Origin: Agapetus fuscipes
Taxonomy: Eukaryota > Arthropoda > Insecta > Trichoptera > Glossosomatidae
Reading direction: 5' to 3'
DNA length: 64,000 nt
Assembly (NCBI GenBank): GCA_951799405.1
Contig: OX637335.1
Location: 21,146,342-21,210,341, forward strand
Numbering within the stretch: the first letter of the stretch is position 1; every line of letters begins with the position of its first letter. Positions 11,215 through 22,214 of this stretch are shown piece by piece. The position numbers were made by a program, and so were the translations under genes. The notes under the pieces are model-generated. The model made no database searches. It was given only the letters and a program-made list of their open reading frames with translations, and was not told the DNA's origin.

Positions 11215-11345
11215 TTCCTGGCAAGGTTTACTAAGCCTTCATAAGAAATTAAAAAAGGCCGGCCCCTTTACCTATAAAAATATGTAGGTTCCACACACCA
11301 CATGCGATCCTTTTGGTGGTCCCAAAGGGTCGTATGCGGTGTGTT
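11215..11345 (+). repeat. SINE-A 3' portion
   Basis: Shows GGCAAGGTTTACTAAGCC, GGCCGGCCCCTTTACCT and TAGGTTCCACACACCACATGCGA. It is joined to a SINE-B 3' half immediately downstream. Confidence 0.6.
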
Positions 11346-11349
11346 TCAA

Positions 11350-11490
11350 AAGGTACATCCAGCCTAACAGCAACTGGGTCTTGCTTGAGAATGGACGCTT
11401 TCTATAGTGACGACCAAGATTGCAGCGGGCTCTTGAGGTGGGATTCACACAAAAACAGTGCTCACGAAATAAATCTGCTGATATTAATAT
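11350..11490 (+). repeat. SINE-B 3' half
   Basis: ACATCCAGCCTAACAGCAAC, GGGTCTTGCTTGAGAATG, CGCTTTCTATAGTGACGACC, GGGCTCTTGAGGTG and the ACAAAAACAGTGCTCACGAAATAAATC end are all present. Confidence 0.75.
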
Positions 11491-12004
11491 TACTTTTATT
11501 TTATCGATGGACCGACCAGGCGAAAGAAACGACTGAGAGGAACTTCACACACAGATAACCCATGGCTTAGTCGCCAAAAAAAACGATGATCCATGGATGA
11601 GCTTTGGATTAAATGTACTGTGAATAATCTTGTTTAAATTTATAGATATGGAATTAGTTAAAAGAGTCAAATTCAAAATATGGATCAATTTAATCAATTT
11701 ATTTCGCAATGATTGCGAATAGCACTGTGAGAGTTATTTGAAGATTACATAAACCGCGAATATAAGTGATGTTACCGATATTTTTTGAGTTTCTATCCAT
11801 CCGGAGTGATCCGGTAATTCAGCAGTACCGTTGCATTCAATACGTGAAGCTGCGTGCTTCTCACAGTCGCCATACTCACATAATGTGTTAAATTCTTATC
11901 ATATACGCTTCTGGCTTGAGTAGGGTTGCTAATCCACCGGAATTCTATCAAAAACATACGAATTTATACATAAATTGACTACGGACTATTGTGTACACCC
12001 GCTG

Positions 12005-12130
12005 TACCAAAGAACGATCTAGTGTTTAGTGCTCCGGACTCGCAAACGGAAGGTCGAAGGATCGAATCCCGGCGCAGCACAAAAAAATACCCTTCACAGT
12101 TTCAAAAGATTTTGGTGAAACGCTGTGGAA
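12005..12130 (+). repeat. tRNA-headed SINE of a third type (SINE-C)
   Basis: GTAGTGTT-like A-box DNA (GATCTAGTGTTTAGTGCTCC) and B-box GGATCGAATCCCGGCGCAGC precede a non-SINE-B body ending near TTTTGGTGAAACGCTGTGG. That body motif recurs near 25827 without a head. Confidence 0.5.
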
Positions 12131-12344
12131 AGGGTTTTAGTTTTTTTAAGTTTAAGTTTAGTTAAATTTTTTACCAAAGATAGAGGTTCTGCGAAAACAT
12201 TTGTAACTAGGTAGTCAAAAGTAATATTAAAATGGAAGAAAATAAAGTTGAAACATTGTTATTTTCATTTGAAAAATAATAAACTATTTATGAAATGTTT
12301 CAGCGGAAACTTTGTAGAAATCCATTTTATCCGTTTACATCAAC

Positions 12345-12535
12345 TATTTACATTTTCAAATATGCTCTTCGCTGAGTTACAAAATTTATAAACCTTCATC
12401 AAAGGTCTATCTAGTGATACAGCCATTAGGTCTTGCTTTAGAATCGGCGCTTTCTACAGCGACAACCAAGCTCGACGAGGGCTCTTGAGGTGTGATTCAC
12501 ACAAAAACAGCTCTCACCAAATAAATCACCGAATA
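12345..12535 (+). repeat. SINE-B body and tail, head lost
   Basis: From CATTTTCAAATATGCTCTTCGC to ACAAAAACAGCTCTCACCAAATAAATCA. The tRNA-like promoter is absent. Confidence 0.75.
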
Positions 12536-12559
12536 TTATCAAGAGTGCATGCTGCATTT

Positions 12560-13500
12560 TACCCGGGTCCAGATTTAAATATTTAGTCTAAATTTTTTGT
12601 ATTTTTTTATACATCTTGAGATTGCGCGTAGCTTATTATGGCATTATTAGTAATAAATTTTATTCTCAAAAAAAAAACTCACATTCTTACCATTTTTCAT
12701 GTATAATTTCATAACCTACCTTTTATCTATAAAGTAAGTTAAAAATTTGTTAAAAAATATGAAAAAAGAAGAGTAAAACTCAAGCTGCATGTGTGTTTAA
12801 TAAATAAAAACCTAAATTTCAAAGGTATGACCCTCTACAATCTCTTAATGCAATCAAAGCAAATAAGTACCTACAGCGTTTTTAATATTCTAAAAAAATA
12901 CATTAAATGCGAGAGTAAATTATTTTCTTAGGATTTGTTTTTATAGTTAACCACTAAATTCAATTGGTCAATCATTAAAAAAATCAATCAAAGTTAGTGG
13001 AAACTTTCGAGGGAAGAAAACAAATCATTGGTTTTATTTCTTATTGTGGAGGCCCTATAGCAATCAGCCGTAACATCTTGTGAGAGTGCATAACAGATTC
13101 GATAACCAACCGAAACTCTCATTTGCTTAATTCCATCCCATGTAACGGAAATGCTTAAACGTTAATTATATGAAGATACATTTGAACAAATACCGGAGAG
13201 TTTGTTTTTTTACAAACAATGATAATTTTACCGTATGCTGGTGGAAGTTTAAATCACAAAGAAATCTGGGTCAGCAGTTGGCAATAATTTAAAATGTTAA
13301 CTGGAGTTTTTTTCTTATTGTTTATTTACACTAATTCGTAAAAAAAACCTCTTGTTACGGCTGGAATTTTAAATTATGAACAAAAATGTAACGATTGTTT
13401 GGGTACAAAAAAATCTCGTTTTACGGAACTGCTCTTTCTATATGGTACAGATTCACATTTGAGTTTTACTCGCATAGGTACCGAATTGTCGGTTCCATGA
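12560..13500. other. AT-rich interspersed DNA
   Basis: No genes or clear element ends were recognised. A short run near 13485-13525 (TGTCGGTTCCATGACAAAATG) resembles one or two units of the foldback-A arm. Confidence 0.4.
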
Positions 13501-13523
13501 CAAAATGTCCATAGACAGAAGGT

Positions 13524-13760
13524 GTACGAGCTTGGTCGTCGCTACAAAGCGCCAATACTCAAGCAAGACCCAGTTGCTGTAAGGCTGGATGGACCTTTGG
13601 TGACCGGTCATTGGTAAAGGTTTATGAATTTTTCAACCCAGCGAAGAGCATATTCAAAATATAAATGGTATATTTTTGTGCTCCGCCGGGATCCGAATCC
13701 ATAACCTTCCATTTACGAGTCCGAAGTGTTGCCACTACGGACTATGGACTGGTCCAAGAT
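13524..13760 (-). repeat. SINE-B, reverse orientation
   Basis: From TACGAGCTTGGTCGTCGC through CATTGGTAAAGGTTTATG to the head complement (GATCCGAATCCATAACC, GAGTCCGAAGTGTTGCCAC). The A-box end is degraded. Confidence 0.8.
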
Positions 13761-13764
13761 GCCA

Positions 13765-14590
13765 ACGACACGCGGTGTACCTGAACGGTTACCCATACAA
13801 GCACTGACCACGCCCAATGTTGTTGTGATCTTGCGGTGATCTATGGGAACCGGTGCTTTCAACATGGTAACGTCGTTGACAATACTTACTTTTATATGCT
13901 TTTTTACGTCTTCACTTATATATAATTATATTTCACACGAGATAACTATAAAGTTGTCAATCACTTTTAATAATTGCCGTAAACTTTACATACTCAAATT
14001 TTGCAACTAGTACTAAGGGTACAGCTCACAGAAACATATCGTGAAGCATTGAAAAAATCTTGGGTTGTAAACATCATAGATAATCGTAAGTAGTAGGTAC
14101 TTACTTTTATTTGAAACAGGATGGGATATGTCAGAGAACGCATAGACAGGAGAAACATGTCTGTGGTTCTTTGACCCTCTAGACTTGAGGACTCCAACTT
14201 CCGGTAGGCTCCGTGTACTTAACCCTAAGTATAAAAAATAATAAAACTCAACAAAAGCGTTTACCAATAATGCAAGCAAACTAAATCGCTCACTAGAGGA
14301 ACTGTTTTAGTTTCCATGTATTTTTGGTTAACGCTATTCTTGAGACGTAGCGTTAAACCTTATCGTTAACTGGCAATGGCGCAGGAAGTGACGGCCATTA
14401 TTACCGATACTGCACCAGTGATAGAAAACCAAGTCACGTAAAATTTTAAAGAGTTTTTTTTCGTAAGATGTTCGTACAAATGTTTTTGAAGGGGAATGCA
14501 ATGCACCAACTTATTTTGCCTGGCCAGAAACAGGTATTACGTCATCAATTGAAAGAGTTAATATTTATTTGATTGTTATTATGAATATTT
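13765..14590. other. Unassigned interspersed DNA
   Basis: Short minus-strand open frames (13994-14279) overlap one another in different phases and have no recognisable motif. I do not call a gene. Confidence 0.35.
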
Positions 14591-14597
14591 CCTTTAC

Positions 14598-14835
14598 TAA
14601 TAGGTTGGTATGAGGCTGACAACCCATATTGTAAAAAAAGGTCCACTTTACCAATGTCACCCCTGTTTCAGGGAACGTCGGCAAAAGTTTCAGGGATTAT
14701 TTTCATTTGAGGCTTGGAATTTGTAAGTACACATGCAGCATTCGTAAGCGCGAACTTACACGTTTGTGTTTGTGGGCATGCTTTCAATTTGAATTTTGAA
14801 TGTTTATATTTTTTTGCAACTTAGATGAGAAATTA
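14598..14835 (+). repeat. TTE copy
   Basis: It contains AGGTTGGTATGAGGCTGAC, CCAATGTCACCCCTGTTTCAG and the GTAAGCGCGAACTTACACG block. It ends TTTTTTGCAACTTAGATGAG with a decayed tail. Confidence 0.8.
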
Positions 14836-15486
14836 TGTATTAATAATTACCCAATGACATCAGTCAAATAAGGGTCAAAGTTATTGAATCTAGACAGGAC
14901 GGAATCCAATGGCGTTGTTGAATTTCAAATAGGTACGCTAGTCGAGATTGGCGACTTACACCACTCGGCCATACCGCCGATTTATGAATGTAGAAAGTTT
15001 TTCCGAATTGGAATTGTCTGCATATATTTACCTTAATAAGAAAATACCTAATTTTAGTTTCGCATTAATAAATGCTGCAAATAATTTTACTTCAAAAACT
15101 CTTAAAAACATAGATGAATGTAATCTTTACAACATAGATCACCTTGTTTTGGAACAGGGGTGAAATTATCAAAGTGTAAGTTATGATGATTTTAAAACGA
15201 AAAGCCTAATTAACAAAATAGAATGGAAAAATATGAACCCTGACATATTTATGGATAAAAGTATATTTTTTCGTTGGATGAGGAAGGTTTATTGATTTCC
15301 CGCGCGTCGATGTGTTTAGGGTAAAACTAATAAACCGAAAACAGTGAATCATACAAGGGTAGGTTTCATAGTTTACCTGGCGTTGAAAGAATTCGATATA
15401 TTTAGTAATCTTGTACGTAAGTAAGCTTATATTTTGTATTTGCTTTCATTACATTCAAAGGTTCAAAAAATTAAATAAACCAGTAA

Positions 15487-15785
15487 ATAATAATCTATCT
15501 ATAATCTATAATCTAAGATGCAAGGATATATTCATTTAAACCTCTCAGATGTATGCCCACAAACCAACAAGTGTAGTTCGCGCTTACAAATACTGAATGT
15601 GTACTTACAAATAAAATCCAAACCTCAAATGTTCAGTTGAGGTTTGCCCCACAACTTTTGCCGACCTTCCCTGGCCCCACAACTTTTGCCGACCTTCCCT
15701 GAAACAGGGGTGACATTGGGAAAGTGAACCAGTTTTTACAGTATGGGTGGTCAGCCTCATACGAACCAATAAGTCAAGGAATAAT
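15487..15785 (-). repeat. TTE copy, reverse, with internal duplication
   Basis: The tail is (TCTATAA)-type at the left and the complement of CCTTGACTTA at the right. The segment GCCCCACAACTTTTGCCGACC is present twice about 30 bp apart, a local tandem duplication in this copy. Confidence 0.85.
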
Positions 15786-15794
15786 AACGGTACA

Positions 15795-16600
15795 AAATAA
15801 ACAAAATAACAGTGAATGGTTGGAATCTGGATTGGGAAAGGAAAGTAGAAAAAATGAGGAATCCTGGATTAAACTGGAGAGGAGTACAACTTGCAGAAAT
15901 TAAAACTCAATGTTTTTCAACACGCCATATATTTAGTACATGTTACAAACGCAAGATAACTCAATCTTCCCGTTGGGAGGTCAGTACAAAAGGGAAAGAG
16001 AGGTTACAAAAATGTGACATTAAATGCAAAAAAATCTTCTTTTCACTTTTAATGGCTTTTAAAGCTATATTCCTTCTATCTCGTATTTTGACAAGCCGTC
16101 AGGCTAAATTCAGACCAGAGAAGTTTGATTTGAAACCTCTAACATATGGAGACATATTTGTCATCTTTACGGCTATGATTGCATCATGAATTTCAAATTT
16201 CTTTCTTTTCTATATATGTACGAGTAATACATTAATATTGAATAATCATTTGGACACGTTTCGTTCAATAATTCATTCAGAATCGATTAACAGTTATAAA
16301 AAGGTGTATTTTTAACTTGAACATTTAATATGCATTACTTGTCGCTTCGTATGCCCAAGTTTGGTTACCACTGAGCCACACCGTGAACGATCGATAGTTC
16401 ACTGTACTTTAAGTATAAAAGCTTACGTTTATGCTCTACCAAATCGTTTTATGAAATAAAATGTTGAAAGTAAAACAGCGCTCCAGGTGAGTGTTTTAAT
16501 TTCTGAAATATTTTGATAAAATGCTGGGATTGAGAATGAAATGTGCTTGAAATAATAAAAAAAATCGGTAATGCTTATCATGAGGATGGACGTGGCACTT
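15795..16600. other. Unassigned DNA with one 125-codon open frame
   Basis: Plus-strand frame 15812-16189 is open for 125 codons with ordinary composition. It shows no motif, signal, neighbouring exon or homologue that I recognise. It may be a retroelement remnant. Confidence 0.3.
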
Positions 16601-16699
16601 ATTTTGTATTGTTGTTGTGGCGTGTTCCATTATAGAACGACACAGTGATAAAACGACACATGAAATAACGACACATGACATAACGGCACATGTCATGAG

Positions 16700-16805
16700 G
16701 AAGGAAAGCCTGCATGAAGAAGGTTATGACTCTGGAGGAAATGAAGAAGTGTGTAGCGACAGAAAGAAATTGCGGTTAATCTGTGATGTTGGCGGCTAAG
16801 GTTTT
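16700..16805 (+). pseudogene. LINE C-terminal fragment
   Basis: Near-identical to 56836-56935. The frame reads about M-K-K-V-M-x-L-x-E-M-K-x-x-C-x-D-R-K-K-x-R-L-I-C and stops after G-G. It resembles a non-LTR reverse-transcriptase tail also seen at 63.3 kb. Confidence 0.5.
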
Positions 16806-16889
16806 TTAAATTAAAATTTGTTTTCTGTTAGTTTTTGATATCCATACATGTTATAATTTGTTGATTTTAAAAATGTAATTTGTGTATGT

Positions 16890-17140
16890 TCCTTGACTTA
16901 TAGGTTGGTATGCGGCTAACCACCCATGCTGTAAAAATGGTTCACTTTGCCAATGTCACCCCTGTTTCAGGGAAGGATAGCAAGAGTTGCAGGGTGTATG
17001 TCCATTTGAGATTTGGTTTTTATGTTGCAGGTTCACATGCGGCATGTGCAATTGCGATCTTGTACGTGTCTGCTTGTGAAAATGCATGTAATGTGAATCT
17101 CTAATGTAACATATCTTTGCAACTTAGATTAGATTAGATT
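16890..17140 (+). repeat. TTE copy, full length
   Basis: CCTTGACTTATAGGTTGG start, all internal blocks, and a tail of three GATTA units ending TTAGATTAGATTAGAG. Confidence 0.9.
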
Positions 17141-17324
17141 AGAGATCATAACGACACATGACAACGACACATGGCAGAACGACGCATGACGGAACATCAC
17201 AATGACAGTATATCACATGTGACATGACAAAACATCACAAGACAAAACTGTTTCATGTGCCGTTTATGGTATGTTCTGTTTTAGGCATGTGATGTTTTTT
17301 CATATGATATTTTGTGATAATGAC

Positions 17325-17600
17325 GTATTTTCTGAGATGCTTGCATTCCAAGCCGACAACTCGGGTTCGAATCCCACCGAGGGTGTCAGAAATTATTTCC
17401 CGTTTCGGTGTTTATTTCAAACCCCCGGCATGGTTTATATACCGGCAGGGTTTATTCAGCCTTCACAAAGTACAGCCCCCTCGGAAGCTGGGAAACTCCT
17501 CCTTCAACTCAAGTGGTTGGCATAAGGCCGGCCCCCTTACCCGTAAAAATAAAAAGTTTCACTCGCCATATGCGAAAACCCTTCGGGAATATGTGTTGTT
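17325..17600 (+). repeat. SINE-A within foldback element B
   Basis: Starts in the anticodon-arm region (GATGCTTGCATTCCAAGCC). B-box GGGTTCGAATCCCACCGAG is intact, and the body runs to CTTCGGGAATATG. The A-box region is missing. Confidence 0.8.
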
Positions 17601-18029
17601 CTGTCATGTGTCGTTATGTCATGTGTCGTTTTGTCAGTGTGCCATTTTAACCTGCCACCGTTGAGGCGGCATCCGGTTTGAAGGAGGAGGATAACGGCAC
17701 GAGCTCGATCGTTTGATTACGAAAAAAAAATAATCGGGCTTGAAGAGAAGACATGGGACAATGCAGAGACACCTGGCGGGTAAAAAAATGGACGTAATTG
17801 ATATAGTGGAATTTGGAGACGATGTGGTATGTCAAATTTCAATGATACACCTTGATAATTCACTTTTTAATGGAGAAACCTTAAAAGGATTCGAATTTTT
17901 AAGGGTTTTGATGAAATTCACTTACTGTTTTTTTTTATTTGCAGTAACCCCTCGTGGTTTGATGAGTAATATTTTAAGTTATTGGTCATGGTATGTTTTT
18001 TGTTTGTGTTTTGATGCAAGGGAAACTGA

Positions 18030-18195
18030 TATTAAATGCATTCCCACAAGCAGACACGCGTAAGTTCGTGATAACACATGCTACATGTATGTAAAATTTG
18101 TAAATGAAATAAACCAAAAAAGTTATACCACCCTTCCTTGAAACAGGGGTGACATTGACCAAGTGAAACAATTGTTACACTCTGGGTGGTCACAC
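18030..18195 (-). repeat. TTE copy, reverse, tail lost
   Basis: GCATTCCCACAAGCAGACACG, CACCCTTCCTTGAAACAGGGG and GACATTGACCAAGTGAAAC are recognisable. The 5' end stops at the TGGGTGGTCA block. Confidence 0.75.
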
Positions 18196-18317
18196 CATAT
18201 TGTAAAATACAATAGTGAAATTGTCTCTCTGTATTTAACCTATAATTTTTTAAACATATTTTTTATACCATGTAATGGAAATTCTTTTGTTGATAATTTT
18301 AACTACATTTGCATGTA

Positions 18318-18915
18318 AAGCTAAACGCAACTAAGCTACACACATGATGTAACTTCTTGCCGTGTTTTCCAAGAAGGGGTCGCGTACGGCAAGCGACCTG
18401 TATAAATAAATAGGTCGGCCTTATGCAAACAACTTCAATCAAATTGGGGGTATCCCAGCTCCCGATGGGGTTGGTAGTTGGTACTCATTTCTTCTAAAGC
18501 CTGAGTAAGCCTCACCGGCATTTTATTTTGGGGTATAAACACCGAAACAGGAAATGAATCGTATAAATGCAAACGCCGTCAACTCCTTACGCGATGATTT
18601 TGAGAAAAATAAACTTGTGTTTTGAACGCAATTTGGAACCAGTTGGAGATGACGGCGTTTGCACGAAATTATACTTTTTTAATTAAAATTACGAAGGATT
18701 AAGTGAGGTTTTCATCACATTGCATACAGAAAATGATTTGTTATACTACGCAGAATCAAATTAAATAATTATCTCAAAAATCATAGAATTTGGAGATGAC
18801 GGCGTTTGCCGTTATACGACTCAAATCATTTCTGACACCCTCGGTGGGATTCGAACCCTAGCTCTCGGCATGGAATCCATGTAGGTACTCCATCAGCTGA
18901 GCTATCAACCGGACT
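18318..18915 (-). repeat. SINE-A split by a MITE
   Basis: The 3' part is 18318-18555 (CTAAGCTACACACATGATG to GAAACAGGAAAT). The promoter part is 18823-18915 (AAATCATTTCTGACACCC to AGCTATCAACCGG). The two halves join into an uninterrupted consensus when 18556-18822 plus one AAAT copy is removed. Confidence 0.9.
18556..18822. mobile_element. MITE M1 copy 1 with 4-bp AAAT target duplication
   Basis: 267 bp with imperfect terminal inverted repeats: left GAATCGTATAAATGCAAACG, right complement GAGTCGTATAACGGCAAACG. Both continue into CCGTCA. It is flanked by AAAT at 18552-18555 and 18823-18826. It is inserted in a SINE-A, which gives an exact empty site. Non-coding. Confidence 0.9.
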
Positions 18916-18919
18916 AGCT

Positions 18920-19310
18920 AATGATTGATATAACAGGATTTTTCTACCGCATCTCAATACCATATTTTTATTTAACTTTTTGCAATCTTAAATAAGGTAG
19001 ATAAGTTTGCCATCTTACAATAATTGCTAGTCTGCTCTGTCAGTTCACATCATTGTTATCTCCCGCCAGCTTAGGAATAAGTCGTCACTTACTTAAGCTA
19101 GGCGGTAGGTACTTGAGTATTTCCCAGCAACTTCATTACGAGTTGTTCTTCATCAAAGGAAATTATGTGAGAGGCTTTACCAAGAAAGAAAATAATTGCC
19201 TACACAACTGCACTTATAGAACCTTAACTTTGTAGCGTGGTGTGCATGAAAAAGACACACACTTTATTCAGAAAAAAATGACTTGCAGTTCCTTGATCTA
19301 TAACCTTTTT
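18920..19310. other. Unassigned DNA
   Basis: A 60-codon plus-strand open frame at 19053-19235 has no recognisable features. Nothing else was identified. Confidence 0.35.
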
Positions 19311-19311
19311 T

Positions 19312-19495
19312 AATAAAATATTGACGGTTAAAAGGCAGTAGGGCATAAGCGACATTTTGGTCAGAAATGAGTTATGAATGCTATCCTACTTGAAATTTTC
19401 CGCTCTTTCTAATGCGCTAACTCCCATAGCTCTAAGATGATTTTTGTGTTGTTTATGCCCAAGCAAACAACTGCGTTTTCTAAGTATGGTTTTGG
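19312..19495 (-). mobile_element. MITE M3 fragment
   Basis: It begins with the terminal repeat TTGACGGTTAAAAGGC and matches 54135-54314 in inverted orientation (GCGCTAACTCCCATAGCTC, CAAACAACTGCGTTTTC). The other terminus is missing. Confidence 0.7.
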
Positions 19496-19617
19496 TGGAG
19501 AAATGGAGGCAACTACGCAGAGGCTTTGGCCAAGCCGAGGAGGCCTAGACCTACACCGGGTTGGAGCGCCAATGACGGTGATGGCAAGGATGATTATCGT
19601 CATCTTTTTATTATGAT

Positions 19618-19872
19618 TTCTTGACTTATAGGTTGGTATGAGGCTGACCACCCATACTGTACAAAATGGTTCACTTTGCCAATGTTCCCCCTATTTCAGG
19701 GAAGGTCGGCAAGAGTTGCAGGGCTTATGTTCATTTGAGATTGGGTTTTTATATTGTAGGTCCACATGCGGCATGTGCTAGCGCGAAATTATACATGTCT
19801 GTTTGTGGGAATGCGTTTAATATAAATCTTAAAAGATATATATCTTTGTAGCTTAGATTAGATTTAGATTAC
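19618..19872 (+). repeat. TTE copy, full length
   Basis: Starts CTTGACTTATAGGTTGG and ends TTGTAGCTTAGATTAGATTTAGATTA, so the tail mixes 5- and 6-nt units. Confidence 0.9.
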
Positions 19873-19904
19873 TTAGGTTCTTCTTATTTAAACAGTGGTT
19901 TATT

Positions 19905-20110
19905 TATTTTATAGGATTTATTTTGCACAATATACGCTTACACAGTACTTCTCTACCTTTACGGACTTCGCGTCAGAATGTTTCAAGCGTTCTGTCTCTC
20001 AGCACTATTGCGGCTCGTATATATAGGTATGAAATAGACGATTCTTGCATGTTCCAGATTATTCTTTATACGTTAATAATGGATTGTTCCAGACACATAC
20101 TACACATTTC
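19905..20110 (-). mobile_element. LTR-like segment, reverse orientation
   Basis: The minus strand reads GAATAATCTGGAACATGC, ACCTATATATACGAGCCG (TATA-like), AGAACGCTTGAAACATTC and then AATAAA. The block matches 57380-57520 on the plus strand. Promoter plus poly-A signal in one short repeat suggests a solo LTR. Boundaries are not resolved. Confidence 0.5.
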
Positions 20111-20430
20111 AGTTACACACAAGCAAACCACGTACATGTACACACCAACTCATAGTTCGTAACAGTATGTACTAGGTAGGTAGAATAATTTGTGGTTATA
20201 AAAGTGCAATGCTCGCACCAGCTGTTCTTTAGTAATTAGGTATTATTACAGCGTGTAGGTATCGTGTTCTCAATAATGCACCTTGCAAGGCTGTCCATCT
20301 CCCTCTCTCTGTGCAGCTGTCACTCTCTGCCCACGAATGCTAATTACCTCGGGCACGTCCTGAATCGGTAATATCTCAGTATGACTGATGCACAGGCCGG
20401 CTGTCCACAAGAACCTATCAGGAGATATTT

Positions 20431-20689
20431 AAGTGGTATAAATGCAAGCACCGTCAACTCCTTACGCGATGATTTTGGGAAAAATAAACTTGTAAACTTG
20501 TAAAACGACAACACCAGTTGGAGATGACGGCGTTTGCACGAAATCATACTTTTTCAATTAAAATTACGAAGGGTTAAGTGAGGTTTACATTATATCGCAC
20601 ACAGCAAATGATTTTTTACACTGCGCAAAATCAAATTCAATCATTATCTCAAAAATCATAAATTTTGGAGATGACAGCGTTTGCGACTC
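20431..20689. mobile_element. MITE M1 copy 2 with ATTT target duplication
   Basis: 259 bp, about 85-90% similar by eye to 18556-18822. Ends are AAGTGGTATAAATGCAAGC and GACAGCGTTTGCGACTC. It is flanked by ATTT at 20427-20430 and 20690-20693. ATTT is the complement of the AAAT flank of copy 1, so both copies used the same target word. Confidence 0.9.
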
Positions 20690-20734
20690 ATTTGTTAGAT
20701 GATGAATCTAGCTTACCGGTATGCTTTTCAAAAA

Positions 20735-21060
20735 GGTATTGTTGCGAACTTGACTACGCACACATATACACGTGAGACAGAACCGTCTGGATGTGGTTGT
20801 GTTGTGTGTGTACATAATGTTCTGGTGATGGAATGATCTAGTAAGTGCGAGAAATACCTCTCTGGTTCATTATAAAAGAGATCCAAATGGTATGAGCTGT
20901 GAGTCACAAGAGAGCAATTTGCTAATTAACACCTATAAACAGTGATTGTCTAGTTGTGAAATAATTGTAAATTGTGAAAGATAATCCAGCGAAAAGTGTA
21001 ACAGTATATACATATAGTTTGATTCTCTAGACCTGTTACACTAGGTGCAGATGCAGATAG
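20735..21060 (+). mobile_element. Possible LTR segment
   Basis: Starts near TGTTGCGAACTTGAC, has a TATA-like CATTATAAAAGAG, and ends near GACCTGTTACA. TG...CA ends are suggestive only. No matching second LTR, primer-binding site or gag/pol coding region was found. Confidence 0.3.
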
Positions 21061-21099
21061 AACTAAGGCTGAACTTGGAATGACTGGAGAGATGAACAC

Positions 21100-21425
21100 A
21101 TTACGAGTTATTCTGAGAAAGATTTGATATTTTTATGATTTTAGGGTTCTACTAGTCTTCAAATCAAACACTGGTCTTCTCTAAGGATATTTATTTTACA
21201 GTTAAATTTATTTTTTACACTTTTACATTTATTTAGCAATATACATTTATTAATTTCACAGATGGTTTGTGTTCACTTATGCTGTTAGTCTTCACAGGTA
21301 AAAGGTCGCAAAAGAACTCTCTTCCTGCAAGCCGTTCGCGCCTTATATACCCCAGCGATAGAAGCTTCTAGAGGTGAATTTGCTAGAAGCTTCTCGAAGT
21401 ACATGCCAATCTAGTGACTATATGT
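21100..21425 (-). promoter_or_regulatory. TATA promoter with two heat-shock-element-like sites (LTR-like)
   Basis: On the minus strand, reading from 21400: AGAAGCTTCTCGAAG (21385-21399, on the plus strand as written) fits the three-unit heat-shock element nGAAnnTTCnnGAAn. A second near match, AGAAGCTTCTAGAGG, is at 21360-21374. These precede GGTATATAAGGCGCG (21339-21352). AATAAA signals follow near 21180-21240, and no coding frame intervenes, which suggests an LTR more than a gene. Confidence 0.45.
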
Positions 21426-21633
21426 ACTCAACAACCATTAATCCTACCCACCAATATTATAAAGAATTCCTATCAGCTATAACTAATACCTATACCTATC
21501 TTAATATTTATATTGCATATTTACATAACAATATATGATAGGAAAATAAATATAGGTACGTTATACCTCAGTAGGAGTACCAGAGCCCTGATGTCTATCA
21601 AAAGCACACATTTATTTCGGTCACATCATACCT

Positions 21634-21850
21634 TAAAGATAAAAATGAATAATTGGCACAACTACGCTAACATGAGTTTCTCAGATAAATGCACCTTTTT
21701 CCTTATTTTCTTCGACAGAAAACACTAAATAATGAGAAAATTCTGAAGTTTAGATGGTTTTCATGAGCCCTGCCTAGTTATTAATTCACTTACTACGAAG
21801 AGTTACAACGAATAAAATGTTTTATCCACGATTTCTCAAATCAGCGAATC
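21634..21850 (+). repeat. Dispersed repeat R3
   Basis: Shares CTCAGATAAATGCAC, GAAAACACTAAA, CACTTACTACGAAGAGTTAC and AAAATGTTTTAT with segments at 30097-30235, 30686-30840 and 62145-62290. No termini were recognised. Confidence 0.6.
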
Positions 21851-21940
21851 AGGACTTTGACGAATTTTGACTTTTTTTGTATAGATTTCTTTGTAAGGTT
21901 TTGTTCTTTTTTATATTTAAATGTAATTTATTATTCATAT

Positions 21941-22193
21941 TCCTTGACTTATAGGTTGGTATGAGGCTGACCACCCATACTGTAAAAAATGGTTCACTTT
22001 GCCAATGTCACCCCTGTTTCAGGGAAGGTCGGCAAAAGTTGTGGGGCTTATGTTCATTTGAGGTTTGGATTTTATTTGTAAGTACACATTCAGCATTTGT
22101 AAGCGCGAACTACACTTGTTGGTTTGTGGGCATACATCTGAGAGCTTTAAATGAATATATCCTTGCAACTTAGATTATAGATTATAGATTATA
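21941..22193 (+). repeat. TTE copy, full length
   Basis: The tail is TTAGATTATAGATTATAGATTATAG, i.e. a 7-nt unit, unlike the 5-nt tail of most copies. Confidence 0.9.
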
Positions 22194-22214
22194 GGACTAG
22201 TTCAGTGTTATCTT

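Larger units (their letters stand above)
16617..17650. mobile_element. Foldback-like element B with inverted arms of a 15-17-nt motif
   Basis: The left arm, split across 16633-16695 and 17145-17265, repeats ACGACACATGACATA-type units. The right arm near 17590-17645 repeats the complement (TGTCATGTGTCGTTATGTC). Between and within the arms lie a LINE tail (16700-16805), a TTE (16890-17140) and a SINE-A (17325-17600), all apparently later insertions. The arm structure parallels element A at 4620 but with an unrelated unit. Confidence 0.6.

Noticed and set aside
15812..16189. 125-codon open frame as a gene
   Set aside because: No motif, splice context or recognisable homology in a transposon-rich region.
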